Positions 27,459 to 36,307 of a DNA stretch of 64,000 nucleotides are shown here, in pieces (the stretch's first letter is position 1; each line of letters begins with the position of its first letter). A program made the translations under genes and the position numbers. This DNA is from Gemmatales bacterium (GTDB lineage: Bacteria; Planctomycetota; Planctomycetia; Gemmatales; Gemmataceae), in NCBI GenBank assembly GCA_026004675.1, contig BPJP01000005.1, positions 186,001 through 250,000 of the forward strand. The letters are read 5' to 3'. The notes beneath the pieces are model-generated. The model was not told where the DNA came from, searched no databases, and saw only the letters and a list, made by a program, of their open reading frames with translations.

Positions 27459-30385
27459 GCGGCCCCACCCGTACGCAGCTGAAACAAGCTTTGATGCGGC
27501 CCCGCTCCCTCCAGATATCGTACGAGGTGAGAGATCAATTGGCGCTCGGTCAGTGCTGCTGTTTCATCAAGATGGTCTAACGGTCCCTGCCATTGGCTGC
27601 GGCGCACGAGGGTAGCCGGGTCGCCAAAGAGGATCAGTCTGGAACGCGCCCGTGTCAAGGCGAGGCTCAGCATTCGTGGGCTGTCTCCGTATGATACAGC
27701 GCGGTCGGTGTGGCTTCGCGTCAAGCTGACCAGAACCAGGTGGCATTCGCACTGCTGGAACTCCGCTGGCACGCCGATGTGAATTTGTCGGTGGGATCCC
27801 TGCAACACCGAGCTTTGTTCGACGAGCTTGCGGATCAAATCAGCCTGAGCTTCATACAAGGCGATAACGCCGATACAGCCCTCTTCAGGTTCCTTGACCA
27901 GCTGTTCGAGCGTATCGACGATCGCTTTGGCCTCGAGATAGTTGACGATTCCGTGCCTGGGAAGTAGCGAGCGAATGCTGGCCGGCAGGCGATTGCGCAG
28001 CCGATGGTCCGATAATTCCAATTCAAGGCCTCCACTCGACTGGCGATCGGACCGGGAAGAACCATGTTTCTTGCGACTTGCACTGATGCTGACGAACTCG
28101 ACTCGCGAACCATTTTGCGTCTCAGTCCTCGCCACACGATATTCACCGGCAAACAGTAATTCGGAAAGGAACGACGCCAGTTCCGGTTGCATGCGGTGAG
28201 GCACATCTAAACGAGCGGTGCGTCCCAAATCGCGCCACCCGAGATGGGTTCGAATCCACTCTTGGGCTTTTTGGCGGGTCCAACCTGCCTGCCGATCGAA
28301 CTCCAAGCAATACGTAAGCGCGGTTTCCCGACCGACGATTTCGCGAACGCCCGACGCCAGCTGGGCGACGCAGGTCGCGGTTGTCGCAGGCGACTGAAGC
28401 TGAAGCACATACGCTTCCGGCGATTCGGACCACCGGATAGCCGCCGCTGTCGTAAAGATCGGCAGTTCTTCCAATTCTTTGAAGATGTATTCCTTTGCCT
28501 CGGCGATGCTCATGGACGTCGGGAACACGACCTCGGCGAGGACCGGTTCGCTTTGCGGATCGGCAAAGATGCGCAATTCGATATCTGGGCGGTCGGCAAC
28601 ATTTTCGCATTCCAACAACGACCGCTGTGAATCATCCACGGGGCGCAGCCGACAACAAAGCCGGCCATCCGGTTCGATCAACCACGAATACCGGTTCTGC
28701 CTTGGATCGCAATGTAGTTTTTGCCACAACTGGTGAAAGAAAGAGGGTTGCGGCTCATCGGTCGCAGCAAACCGCTCAGTATGGCAACAAGCCGGCTCGC
28801 CGATCAGCAGGGATCGTTTGGCTCGCGCCGCCAGTTTCAACAGTTCGTTCGTTTCGACCTGGTCGGCTTCCTGGACAATAAGGAGATCGAATGTTCGCCC
28901 GCTGGCATGGCCAAAGTGGCCATCACTGCCAAGATCGGCAACGGTGGACCCCACCACGTTGACACTGTCGAGAAGTTGCTTCTTGACTTCGTCCGACTCA
29001 AAACACTCGATCCACTCGCGCGTGAATCGTTCCCATTGCTGCTCCGTTGCAATTCGGTTTGCCAGATCCGTACGCAGCGTTTCAACGAAGGATTGACTGA
29101 TCGCTTCATCGACGCAGCATTCCTGGGCAGCTTCGCGCCATTGCTCTTCGAGGACTTTCTTTTCGGCTTGCAACTCGGCCAAAAGGGAATCGACCTGGTG
29201 CTGCCGACGTTCGATTTCGGTCGCCAGGGCCTTTTGCTTCTCTTCAGAAAAGGCCTGCTGAATCCTTTCGCGTTCAACAGCGAGTTGCTCTTGCCGCTGC
29301 TGAAGTTGTTGGCGCTGGGCCAGCAGGTTGTCGCTCTCTGCTTCCAACTGCCTGAATTGTTGGCAAAGTCCTCCATGTAAAAGAGCCCGCCACCAGTTCC
29401 AAGTCCACCACCGACCAGCGGCTTTCGCCTCAACAAGTTGGCGAACCGCATTGATTTGCGGTTCGAGTTCCCCTAAGCGCTGGTCGATATCCGAATAGCG
29501 ACGGCTGACTTCGGCGATCGTGGCATCGATTTTGCCAACTTGTTCTTCGTGCCTGGTTGCCGACTCCATCCACTGACGGCTAAACAGCGAATGATCCCCG
29601 GCAACCCCTTCTGCTTCTCGCCGAACTTCGTCCTCGATTCTTTCTCGTTGCTCATCCAACGAGCCGATCCGAGCACAGATGGTTTCGTAATTTCGCGCGA
29701 CAGGTTCCATTCGTTCTGCCGCCGCATGTTGGCTTGTGAGCTTGTTCAGACGCCTTGAGATTTCAGCCAACGTCTCTCGGGCATGCCGTAGTGCGTGGTC
29801 CGCGAGCGATTCTAGTTTTTCCTGGCACAACATATTCCGAATGCCGACGGGCAAACGGTCGCGCGGAAAATTCGCACCCATCACACGAACCGCATTGATG
29901 GCCGATCGCTCGCCGATCGCTTCAAGAATCCGATCGACGGCGGAATGGCTTGGGGCGACTAACAGAACGCGTTCGCCTCTGCTTGCTGCCTGGGTGACAA
30001 CCTCCGTTACAACCCGAGATTTTCCCGTGCCTGGAAGCCCTTGAATCAAACAAACATCAGGCGTGGCTAATGCTTTAGCGACCGCGTCCCGCTGAGCTTC
30101 GTCCAAGGATTCATCCGTAATCGGTAGAGGCGGTGCGCAAACTTGCTCGATGTTGTCGTCCTCCAAGATGCGAGCGAGGTTGGCGGGAAGAGGAGTGGAC
30201 ACGCCATTGGCTGAAGGGAGTTGGTAACCGAAAAGAAACCCCTGCTCGCGTGCGAGCACGAGCAAGGTTTGACGTTCTCGAGCCGGGCAATGCGCCAAGC
30301 GCTCGTGCCAATCCAGAGGCACGGATCGGCGAGTTTTGCCTCCCGTTTCGGATATTCCTCCTGAAGCTCGCCGGTCCCGATCCAT
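27455..30385 (-). CDS. SF1 helicase-like protein (Upf1/DNA2 type) with degenerate Walker B
   Basis: A 976-residue protein. Walker A is intact at about residues 116-123 (QGLPGTGKS), followed by VLLVAPSHSAVDRILEA (motif Ia). Residues about 200-400 are a long coiled coil that splits the helicase core. Motif II, normally DEAxQ, reads LLIVQEADQVE, so the Mg-binding Asp is Gln, and motif III GDxxQL is replaced by IGEPACC. The C-terminal part keeps a UvrD_C_2-like end (SLALTRARSRLILFGDP, motif VI). It may bind nucleotide without unwinding, or have shifted residues. It is upstream of and overlaps the winged-helix gene. The start is uncertain because no good ribosome-binding site precedes it. Confidence 0.8.
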   Translation of the reverse strand: MDRDRRASGGISETGGKTRRSVPLDWHERLAHCPARERQTLLVLAREQGFLFGYQLPSANGVSTPLPANLARILEDDNIEQVCAPPLPITDESLDEAQRDAVAKALATPDVCLIQGLPGTGKSRVVTEVVTQAASRGERVLLVAPSHSAVDRILEAIGERSAINAVRVMGANFPRDRLPVGIRNMLCQEKLESLADHALRHARETLAEISRRLNKLTSQHAAAERMEPVARNYETICARIGSLDEQRERIEDEVRREAEGVAGDHSLFSRQWMESATRHEEQVGKIDATIAEVSRRYSDIDQRLGELEPQINAVRQLVEAKAAGRWWTWNWWRALLHGGLCQQFRQLEAESDNLLAQRQQLQQRQEQLAVERERIQQAFSEEKQKALATEIERRQHQVDSLLAELQAEKKVLEEQWREAAQECCVDEAISQSFVETLRTDLANRIATEQQWERFTREWIECFESDEVKKQLLDSVNVVGSTVADLGSDGHFGHASGRTFDLLIVQEADQVETNELLKLAARAKRSLLIGEPACCHTERFAATDEPQPSFFHQLWQKLHCDPRQNRYSWLIEPDGRLCCRLRPVDDSQRSLLECENVADRPDIELRIFADPQSEPVLAEVVFPTSMSIAEAKEYIFKELEELPIFTTAAAIRWSESPEAYVLQLQSPATTATCVAQLASGVREIVGRETALTYCLEFDRQAGWTRQKAQEWIRTHLGWRDLGRTARLDVPHRMQPELASFLSELLFAGEYRVARTETQNGSRVEFVSISASRKKHGSSRSDRQSSGGLELELSDHRLRNRLPASIRSLLPRHGIVNYLEAKAIVDTLEQLVKEPEEGCIGVIALYEAQADLIRKLVEQSSVLQGSHRQIHIGVPAEFQQCECHLVLVSLTRSHTDRAVSYGDSPRMLSLALTRARSRLILFGDPATLVRRSQWQGPLDHLDETAALTERQLISHLVRYLEGAGPHQSLFQLRTGGAA

Positions 30386-30814
30386 TACTCCGCATTCCCT
30401 GAGGCATGCTTGCTTGGCCGTGATGGCCTGATCGTGTGCAACGATTGATACGGCCAGGTCCGTTCCATCACACTCGTTCCATCACATTATTGGAAGGTCG
30501 TTGGTTGGTTGCTAAGGAAAAATCCGTAAATTTTCTCGCCGGACGATAGCACAAAACGGCGGCTTTGGGTAGTGCCTGTTGTGCCGTTTCTCTTTTTCCG
30601 CGTTCCCTCGTTTTGAGATTTACCTGGGCGACCTATTGGCTGCGTCAACCCCTCTTAGAGTAGACGCCGCTGGTTCAACAAACTATCAATCCACTGGGTT
30701 TTATTAAAGCTCAATTCGCGGAGGCATGGGGTTGTCTATCGGATGACCGCTCGATCTTCTGCAACTTCAGACGCACGATCGGTGATTTTAGTTCTCCTTG
30801 TTTTTGCAGATTTC
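30386..30814. other. Intergenic region with no clear content
   Basis: About 430 bases between the helicase-like gene and the transglutaminase-like gene, both on the minus strand. No coding frame of any length continues the helicase upstream. I see a short direct repeat (TTCCATCACA at about 30469 and 30478) but no terminator or RNA gene. The helicase promoter should be here. Confidence 0.4.
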
Positions 30815-32350
30815 CTAGTTTTTCAGGCGTGCTTCGGCCACTTCGATGGAGATTTTTCCGACCACGCGAACCACAGGAAGCAACGGGGTGAGGGACTGGG
30901 CATCATGCCAGCTATGGTGGGTGATTTTCAAGTGCGAACCACCCACGAACCCTCGCCCCAGGGTGGCATCGATCGGACGCCAGCGACCACGGACGTAGAC
31001 CTCGGTCCACATGTGGAAGCCCATAGCTGGGCCTTGAATGTTTTCGATATAGACGAGCCCCAAAGCGGTGCGAGACGGAACGCCAACCGCGCGGCACATC
31101 GCTGCTGCCAGCATGGCGTGTTCGGTGCAATCGCCTTCCAGCGTCCTCGCCACATGATCAGCCGTCGCGAAGGCTTCGCTGAAATTCTTGTTCTTCATAT
31201 TGCGATGCACCCATCGTTCGATGCGCAAGGCTTTCTGCCACGGATCGGTTTCTTTCCCTACTGCCAGCTTCGCCAGTTCCTTTACCCTGCTGTCGTCGCA
31301 ATTGATAAAGTAGCAACTCTTCAAATATCGTTCTTCGACCGGCGCTGGGTTTTCAACAGGTTCGTCGGCCGGCACATCTACTCGCACCTCGATCAGGTCA
31401 TCGCCGAGCTTCTTCACTGTTTGGCGGTCGTCATTGGCGAACGCGGTCACCGGATCCTTGTCATCCTTGATACGAATGCGATAAACGACGACGCGGGTGT
31501 CGTAGGCTCGTGGGATGCGCCGCTTCAGACGAACAAGCTGTCCCAGGCCGATGTCGGGCAATTTGGCCACCGGCCCAGTCTGCTTGACGGCAAAGTCGCG
31601 GTTCGTCCGGTACAAAGTCAATTGCCCTAAACCAGGGACTTCGACCTGGGAACGCAGGGCGACGTAATCTTTATCATGCCAAGTGGTCAATGGCGGCAAC
31701 TGAATCGAAGCGTTCTGTGCCTCGATCCGATCCGGAATCGACTCGACCCGAAGCAACTTCATTTTTTTGCCGCGAACCTCCACCGTTTCGTAATCCTTCA
31801 CATGCACTTTGGTATTGATGACGGCATTGATAGTCGGTTCGTAGCTTCGGAAGGACAACTGGTCGCCTGGTTTGATTCTCTTTTCCTTGAGCAGAAGTTG
31901 TTGCTTGTATAAACCAAGAACGTTTTCATCCCAGGGGATTTTTCGCTCCAGGACTCGGCGTTTCATCTTGTTGCGGATCTCATCGACGACCACGGCAAGC
32001 ATGTTGCCTTGGACCGTCCCTGTGAGTAGCCGTTCCTGCTGCTTGCCCAGGACTTGGTGCATAAAGACGCTGGTAACTTTACCATCGGGGGTTTCTTCGG
32101 TTCCGTTTTCCATGCGGAGGGTGATAGTTTGTTTGAACCGCTGCAGGGTAAGGTGCAGTTCCGTGCTCGTGCGATAAAACGTTTCTTCTCCGCGCTTGAT
32201 CGCGTGGGTGATGGTATGGACATATCCCGCTTTCGTACCTCCCAGGTAAGCTGCATCCCAGGATTCGAAAACCACTTCCCCTTGGGCTTGAGCGATGGTC
32301 GGCGCTATCAGAGCCAGAAGGCAACAAGAGGTGAGGATGCCGTTGCGCAT
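30815..32350 (-). CDS. Secreted transglutaminase-like cysteine protease-fold protein
   Basis: A 511-residue exported protein; ATG 32350 gives a signal peptide (ILTSCCLLALIAPTIAQAQ). The C-terminal half is a transglutaminase-core domain with the Cys-His-Asp triad: Cys in LEGDCTEHAMLAAAMC, His in GFHMWTEVYV and Asp in RWRPIDATLG. The N-terminal half is a beta-rich region seen in planctomycete members. The fold is usually proteolytic or amide-forming; the periplasmic substrate is unknown. An alternative start four codons upstream adds nothing recognisable. Confidence 0.88.
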   Translation of the reverse strand: MRNGILTSCCLLALIAPTIAQAQGEVVFESWDAAYLGGTKAGYVHTITHAIKRGEETFYRTSTELHLTLQRFKQTITLRMENGTEETPDGKVTSVFMHQVLGKQQERLLTGTVQGNMLAVVVDEIRNKMKRRVLERKIPWDENVLGLYKQQLLLKEKRIKPGDQLSFRSYEPTINAVINTKVHVKDYETVEVRGKKMKLLRVESIPDRIEAQNASIQLPPLTTWHDKDYVALRSQVEVPGLGQLTLYRTNRDFAVKQTGPVAKLPDIGLGQLVRLKRRIPRAYDTRVVVYRIRIKDDKDPVTAFANDDRQTVKKLGDDLIEVRVDVPADEPVENPAPVEERYLKSCYFINCDDSRVKELAKLAVGKETDPWQKALRIERWVHRNMKNKNFSEAFATADHVARTLEGDCTEHAMLAAAMCRAVGVPSRTALGLVYIENIQGPAMGFHMWTEVYVRGRWRPIDATLGRGFVGGSHLKITHHSWHDAQSLTPLLPVVRVVGKISIEVAEARLKN

Positions 32351-32762
32351 GGTTTTCTCCAACTTGCGAAATGAAGTGCGAACAAGAAATCACACTGCTG
32401 GCAAACGGAAGCGGGTTTGGACTCGCCACACCGATTTCTTCCATCTTACACGTTTTGCCGACTCACGCCATATTAACCAGGATTTACCATTCTTCGGGGG
32501 CGCCCGGCAATCGCGGCAACTCATACAGTTGTTTCGGCTGATCCGGCGATCAACATCAGTCTTCTCCATCCGTCCAGACAGCGATGCCAAGGCGTCTGTG
32601 CCGCCGTGCAAAACGACCAACCGGCGCAAGTCTTCTGTTCGTAAGGACTTTTACCAGCGGACTTGACTGGCGACTAGAATCGAGTCAGGTAACTGGCTTG
32701 AACGCGGGTTACAGCTTATAGTTTCAAAGAACCGTTCTGATCCTTTCAGGAATGTTAAGCCT
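32351..32762. other. Intergenic region between divergent genes
   Basis: About 410 bases between the divergent transglutaminase-like and 202-residue genes. A weak TTGAAC/TATAGT pair occurs near 32698-32722, but its 13-base spacer is too short for a normal sigma-70 promoter. I see no terminator or RNA gene. Confidence 0.4.
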
Positions 32763-33371
32763 ATGTCATCTCATTTCCAAGCGCAGAACTGGTCGTTGCA
32801 ACTCACCCGTGCTGTCAAGCCGGCGCCTGAAAAGGGGATCGACCCCAAAGAGGGTTTTCGCATCGGCGTCTACCGTGACCGTGCCAGTGGCTTGAAGGTC
32901 CCCGTTCTCGGTGCTGCCGTCAGCGCTGGTCAACTGTTCGACGTCTTTCTTTCGCTCCTCGATCCACTTGGCCAGGTGGTGGATGTCGTATTGGAAACCA
33001 GCCATGATTCTCCGGCTGGGCAACACCGGGACCTGCGCCGCAGTGGCATCGACCTCGCGGTCCTGAAGAGTTATCTGTGCGAATTCGAGAATCTGCTTCT
33101 CGATGACGGCTGCACCGGAATTGCCGTGGTCTCGCGCGAACGTCCTATCGAGGTTCAGTTCGATGAGCACAAGACACTTATCGTTTATGCGCGCGACCTT
33201 CGTCCTTTTACACGAATCTTGCTGCGCCATGGTCTAAGCCGAGACGACTCGCTTCGTCTCATTTTCGAAGGACAGCATCTTCATTTCAGCGAGCCGCGCT
33301 ATGTTGGCGACTTCCACCAGTTGACCCTACGGTTGGGTGCCGGCGTGCCAGCGGAGCAAGTCAGCTGGTGA
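32763..33371 (+). CDS. Conserved-looking protein of unknown function
   Basis: A 202-residue soluble protein that I do not recognise. The composition is that of a real gene (mixed alpha/beta, no low complexity), with segments such as GIDLAVLKSYLCEFENLLLD and TGIAVVSRERPIEVQFDEHK. It has no signal peptide or membrane helix. It reads toward the ExbD-like operon, and the two stops are eight bases apart. Confidence 0.65.
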   Translation: MSSHFQAQNWSLQLTRAVKPAPEKGIDPKEGFRIGVYRDRASGLKVPVLGAAVSAGQLFDVFLSLLDPLGQVVDVVLETSHDSPAGQHRDLRRSGIDLAVLKSYLCEFENLLLDDGCTGIAVVSRERPIEVQFDEHKTLIVYARDLRPFTRILLRHGLSRDDSLRLIFEGQHLHFSEPRYVGDFHQLTLRLGAGVPAEQVSW

Positions 33372-33379
33372 CCTCCTCG

Positions 33380-34432
33380 CTATTGGCCTCGTGAACGTGT
33401 GCCGTACCGCGAAATGGCAATCGGAAAGCCGTGCGGCAAAGGACGCCCGGCGACCACGATGCCCCGATCCGCAAGATAATCACGCAGCCGACGATAAAGC
33501 GGAAAACTGTCAGGGTAGACCCAAAACGTTACCACCGCCAATTCGCTCAACCGATCGACCACCTGACGAAACTGCGACCCATCCGACAGGGCTTGTTCAA
33601 GTGTTTCGCCTCGCATGTCGAAAAGAGGTTCCAGCACGGCCTCTTCCAAGCCGTAGCTGAAGCTGGCTTCCGGATCAGGCGACTCGAGCAGCGCTTCCAG
33701 GCCAACCCGTCGTCGACCAATGGTGTATTGCAGTCGAAACGCTCCTACAGCCACTGTCTGTCCATAAACGCGCCATTGCCTGCGCAACAGATCGACCTTG
33801 GTCGGTAGCGACCGCTGGATATCCGCCATCAGCGATTCAAAGTCGATAAAGGTGATGCGTCCCTGCCGACATTCGAAATGAAATTCGTCGGTGTGGACCG
33901 GTTGACTGACAGGAGTTCGATAACGCAACAGCTTTTTTTTGACAGGCTGTTGTTTCATCCGCTCGATCTCTTCCAGCAACCGGCGGCGGCGTTTACCAAG
34001 CTCTTCGAGGGTGATTTGTTTGTCGTGGTAGACCTCTTCCTCTTCCGCGACACGCACTCGCCATTGTTCTTCGTTTCGAACCAATTCCTGTTCGTGCTCG
34101 AGGAGTTGGTTCAAGTTTCTTTGGGCTTGTCGTTCTTGGGTTTGCATTTCTTGCAACTGCCGGATTTGTGCGAGCAGTCCGGCTTGTGCCTCACGCAATT
34201 CCGCCTCGTGTCTGGCGATCTCGTCCTGCAACGGGTCCTTCAGAGGCGCAATGGCATCGGTTTTGTTTTGCTGCTTGGGCTGTTGCAATACCTGCATCGT
34301 CGAGTAGGACCGCGCTGCCACCCATACGACCAGGATCATGCGAACGATTATGCCCACCACGTTGGCGACGATGTCCAAAAAGGAATCGAGGCTGAAAGGG
34401 ACTTCGCGAGTTGGTCGACGTCGGCGAACCAT
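33380..34432 (-). CDS. ExbD/TolR-like single-span protein with coiled coil
   Basis: A 350-residue protein. One N-terminal helix (FLDIVANVVGIIVRMILVVW) is preceded by basic residues, then a coiled coil covers about residues 55-165 (rich in Gln, Glu and Leu, e.g. QRNLNQLLEHEQELVRNEEQ). A C-terminal beta-rich domain follows. The overall order is that of ExbD, TolR or MotB stator partners, although the usual Asp early in the helix is only loosely conserved (SFLDIVANV). It starts three bases after the end of the second ExbD-like gene and is last in the operon with the ExbB-like channel protein. Confidence 0.7.
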   Translation of the reverse strand: MVRRRRPTREVPFSLDSFLDIVANVVGIIVRMILVVWVAARSYSTMQVLQQPKQQNKTDAIAPLKDPLQDEIARHEAELREAQAGLLAQIRQLQEMQTQERQAQRNLNQLLEHEQELVRNEEQWRVRVAEEEEVYHDKQITLEELGKRRRRLLEEIERMKQQPVKKKLLRYRTPVSQPVHTDEFHFECRQGRITFIDFESLMADIQRSLPTKVDLLRRQWRVYGQTVAVGAFRLQYTIGRRRVGLEALLESPDPEASFSYGLEEAVLEPLFDMRGETLEQALSDGSQFRQVVDRLSELAVVTFWVYPDSFPLYRRLRDYLADRGIVVAGRPLPHGFPIAISRYGTRSRGQ

Positions 34433-34435
34433 GGT

Positions 34436-36241
34436 TCATTCCTCGACTTGAACGCGATGCATCGGCAGCTTGAGCGGTTGCAACGCCGGGAATGCCAGAT
34501 AGTAAGCCCGCAAAGCGTCGGCATGAACCACAAACCGGAGTATCGGGCGGTACGGCGGCACTCCAGGAGGAACCATCCGTTGTCGTGCATCGATCAACTC
34601 TTTTACAGCCTTGACAAGTCGCATGTTCCCCCCATCCCGCAATTGCTCCAGTCCGAAATGCTGGTCAGTCAAACGCAACACCACTTCGTCTTTTTTGCAT
34701 TCGACGACAATGATCCAATCACGGTCTGGTTTCAGCCAACCGGGGCGTACAAGAGGCTTGCCACGCTGGTTGCCGTACGAACCGTCCGTTCCCGACTGGC
34801 CTTTCGTGTGAGCATTTGCATCGCCATTGGCAGAAGCGGCAGGGCGACCGTCGGCGTTCTGTATGTTGGCTTCCTTTTCCGGGCGTGGAATAAAGGGAAA
34901 CGTTTTCGGCGCCTCAGGCGGTTCGACATCAGCCAGACCGCGCCCTTGAGGCAAACCAACCAGCGGACGTGGCTTTTTCGGTACATCGGCTGGGCGATCC
35001 CTGTTCGAAACAGCGTTTGGTCTGCCAGATCGAGATGCTTCGTTGCTTCCGCCAAGTTGCTTCGAAGTTTCCTTTCCATTCAGTGATCCCCGTTGCCCCG
35101 ACCCCGGCAGCGATCCAGTTGGAACTGGGCGAGCCAGTGGGCTGTCGCTGGCACCATTTCTGGTTTCGGTTCGGATGCGAGAGCCAAAGGTCGCACCAGA
35201 CTCATTCCTTGTACCGGTCTGACGACCTCCCCGATAAATGCCACCACCGCCAGATGCATTGCTTTCCGAACGACTTTCATCAGCAGAAGATTGGTTTCCC
35301 CGGCGGATCTCCGGATGCTTTGCGGTGGAGAATGCCTTGGCTTTCATCCAGGGTTGAGCATCAGATGGTTCTTTCTGCCGAGGAAAATCGAGCACCCAAT
35401 CGGCATCGATCAGTTCGTAACCGAAGTCGATTTGCAGATCGCGTAGTGCGGACATCACCTGCGAATAGGTGATAATGCCGTCCGGCCGGACCAGCAAGAA
35501 GAGATAAGCGGCTTTACGTGGATTCTGGCTAGCGTCGCTTTTACGCTGTTCGATTCGGCGTTCGACTTCGGCGCGGATGCCAGCCGCCGTCGTCAATTCC
35601 GCACGGTCAGGGTGGAAGATGACGCGGTCAGCCTGACATTCAAGGTAAATGGGCTTGCGATTGTCGCCGTATTTGCCCGCATACGGAACGACGGAGTACA
35701 AGTTGGTTTGCCTGCTCTTGTATTCTTTCAGGTCGGCGAGGGTCGATTCCAAAAGGCGCAGTTCCTGTTCGCGTTGCAACAGATCGCGGTCGGCCTGGCG
35801 TGTTTTTTGTTCCGAGTGGACCAATGCTTGTCGTTGACTGGTGATTCGGCTTTTCGCAGCCGTGATCGCGGACTGGTGTTTCGTAATACTTTCCTTCAGG
35901 CTGTGCAGCCGGTTTGCAAGTTGCGATTGTTCCTGTTCGACCCGATGTCGCTGCTTGTTCACTTTATGCAGTTCTGTCAACACTGCCTGGTTTTCACGCG
36001 ATAGTTGTGCGCGAAGCATTTGTCGGCGGCGTTCGAATTCGGCCTGGCGTTCCGCGATCAACCGCTCCTGTTCTTCTTCCTGCTTTTGGATGGCGGCTAG
36101 CGCCTTGGCTCGTGCGACGGCTTTGGCTCGCCGGTCGAACACAAACAACAACAGTATCAGCGACCCCATGGCACAAAGCAGCACGGCCAGGAAGGGGAAC
36201 ATCGAAACTTGAAACTGCTGCTGTCGCCGTCGGCGGCGCAT
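34436..36241 (-). CDS. ExbD-like single-span protein with long coiled coil and Gly/Ser/Asn-rich linker
   Basis: A 601-residue protein. A basic N-terminus and one helix (FPFLAVLLCAMGSLILLLFV) lead into about 120 residues of coiled coil (EEEQERLIAERQAEFERRRQ and so on). A folded domain of about 120 residues follows, with IYLECQADRVIFHPDRAELT. Next come a low-complexity linker of about 180 residues and a C-terminal domain that starts RDWIIVVECKKDEVVLR. Both folded parts resemble the C-terminal domain of the next gene, so this protein seems to hold two copies. It is the middle gene of the operon and probably a periplasmic stator or force-transmitting part. Confidence 0.7.
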   Translation of the reverse strand: MRRRRRQQQFQVSMFPFLAVLLCAMGSLILLLFVFDRRAKAVARAKALAAIQKQEEEQERLIAERQAEFERRRQMLRAQLSRENQAVLTELHKVNKQRHRVEQEQSQLANRLHSLKESITKHQSAITAAKSRITSQRQALVHSEQKTRQADRDLLQREQELRLLESTLADLKEYKSRQTNLYSVVPYAGKYGDNRKPIYLECQADRVIFHPDRAELTTAAGIRAEVERRIEQRKSDASQNPRKAAYLFLLVRPDGIITYSQVMSALRDLQIDFGYELIDADWVLDFPRQKEPSDAQPWMKAKAFSTAKHPEIRRGNQSSADESRSESNASGGGGIYRGGRQTGTRNESGATFGSRIRTETRNGASDSPLARPVPTGSLPGSGQRGSLNGKETSKQLGGSNEASRSGRPNAVSNRDRPADVPKKPRPLVGLPQGRGLADVEPPEAPKTFPFIPRPEKEANIQNADGRPAASANGDANAHTKGQSGTDGSYGNQRGKPLVRPGWLKPDRDWIIVVECKKDEVVLRLTDQHFGLEQLRDGGNMRLVKAVKELIDARQRMVPPGVPPYRPILRFVVHADALRAYYLAFPALQPLKLPMHRVQVEE

Positions 36242-36307
36242 GAAACCTTTCCTTCAATCAGCACCCGATCACCCGACCATCAGTCCATGAAAGCTCTGAT
36301 CGTCTTA

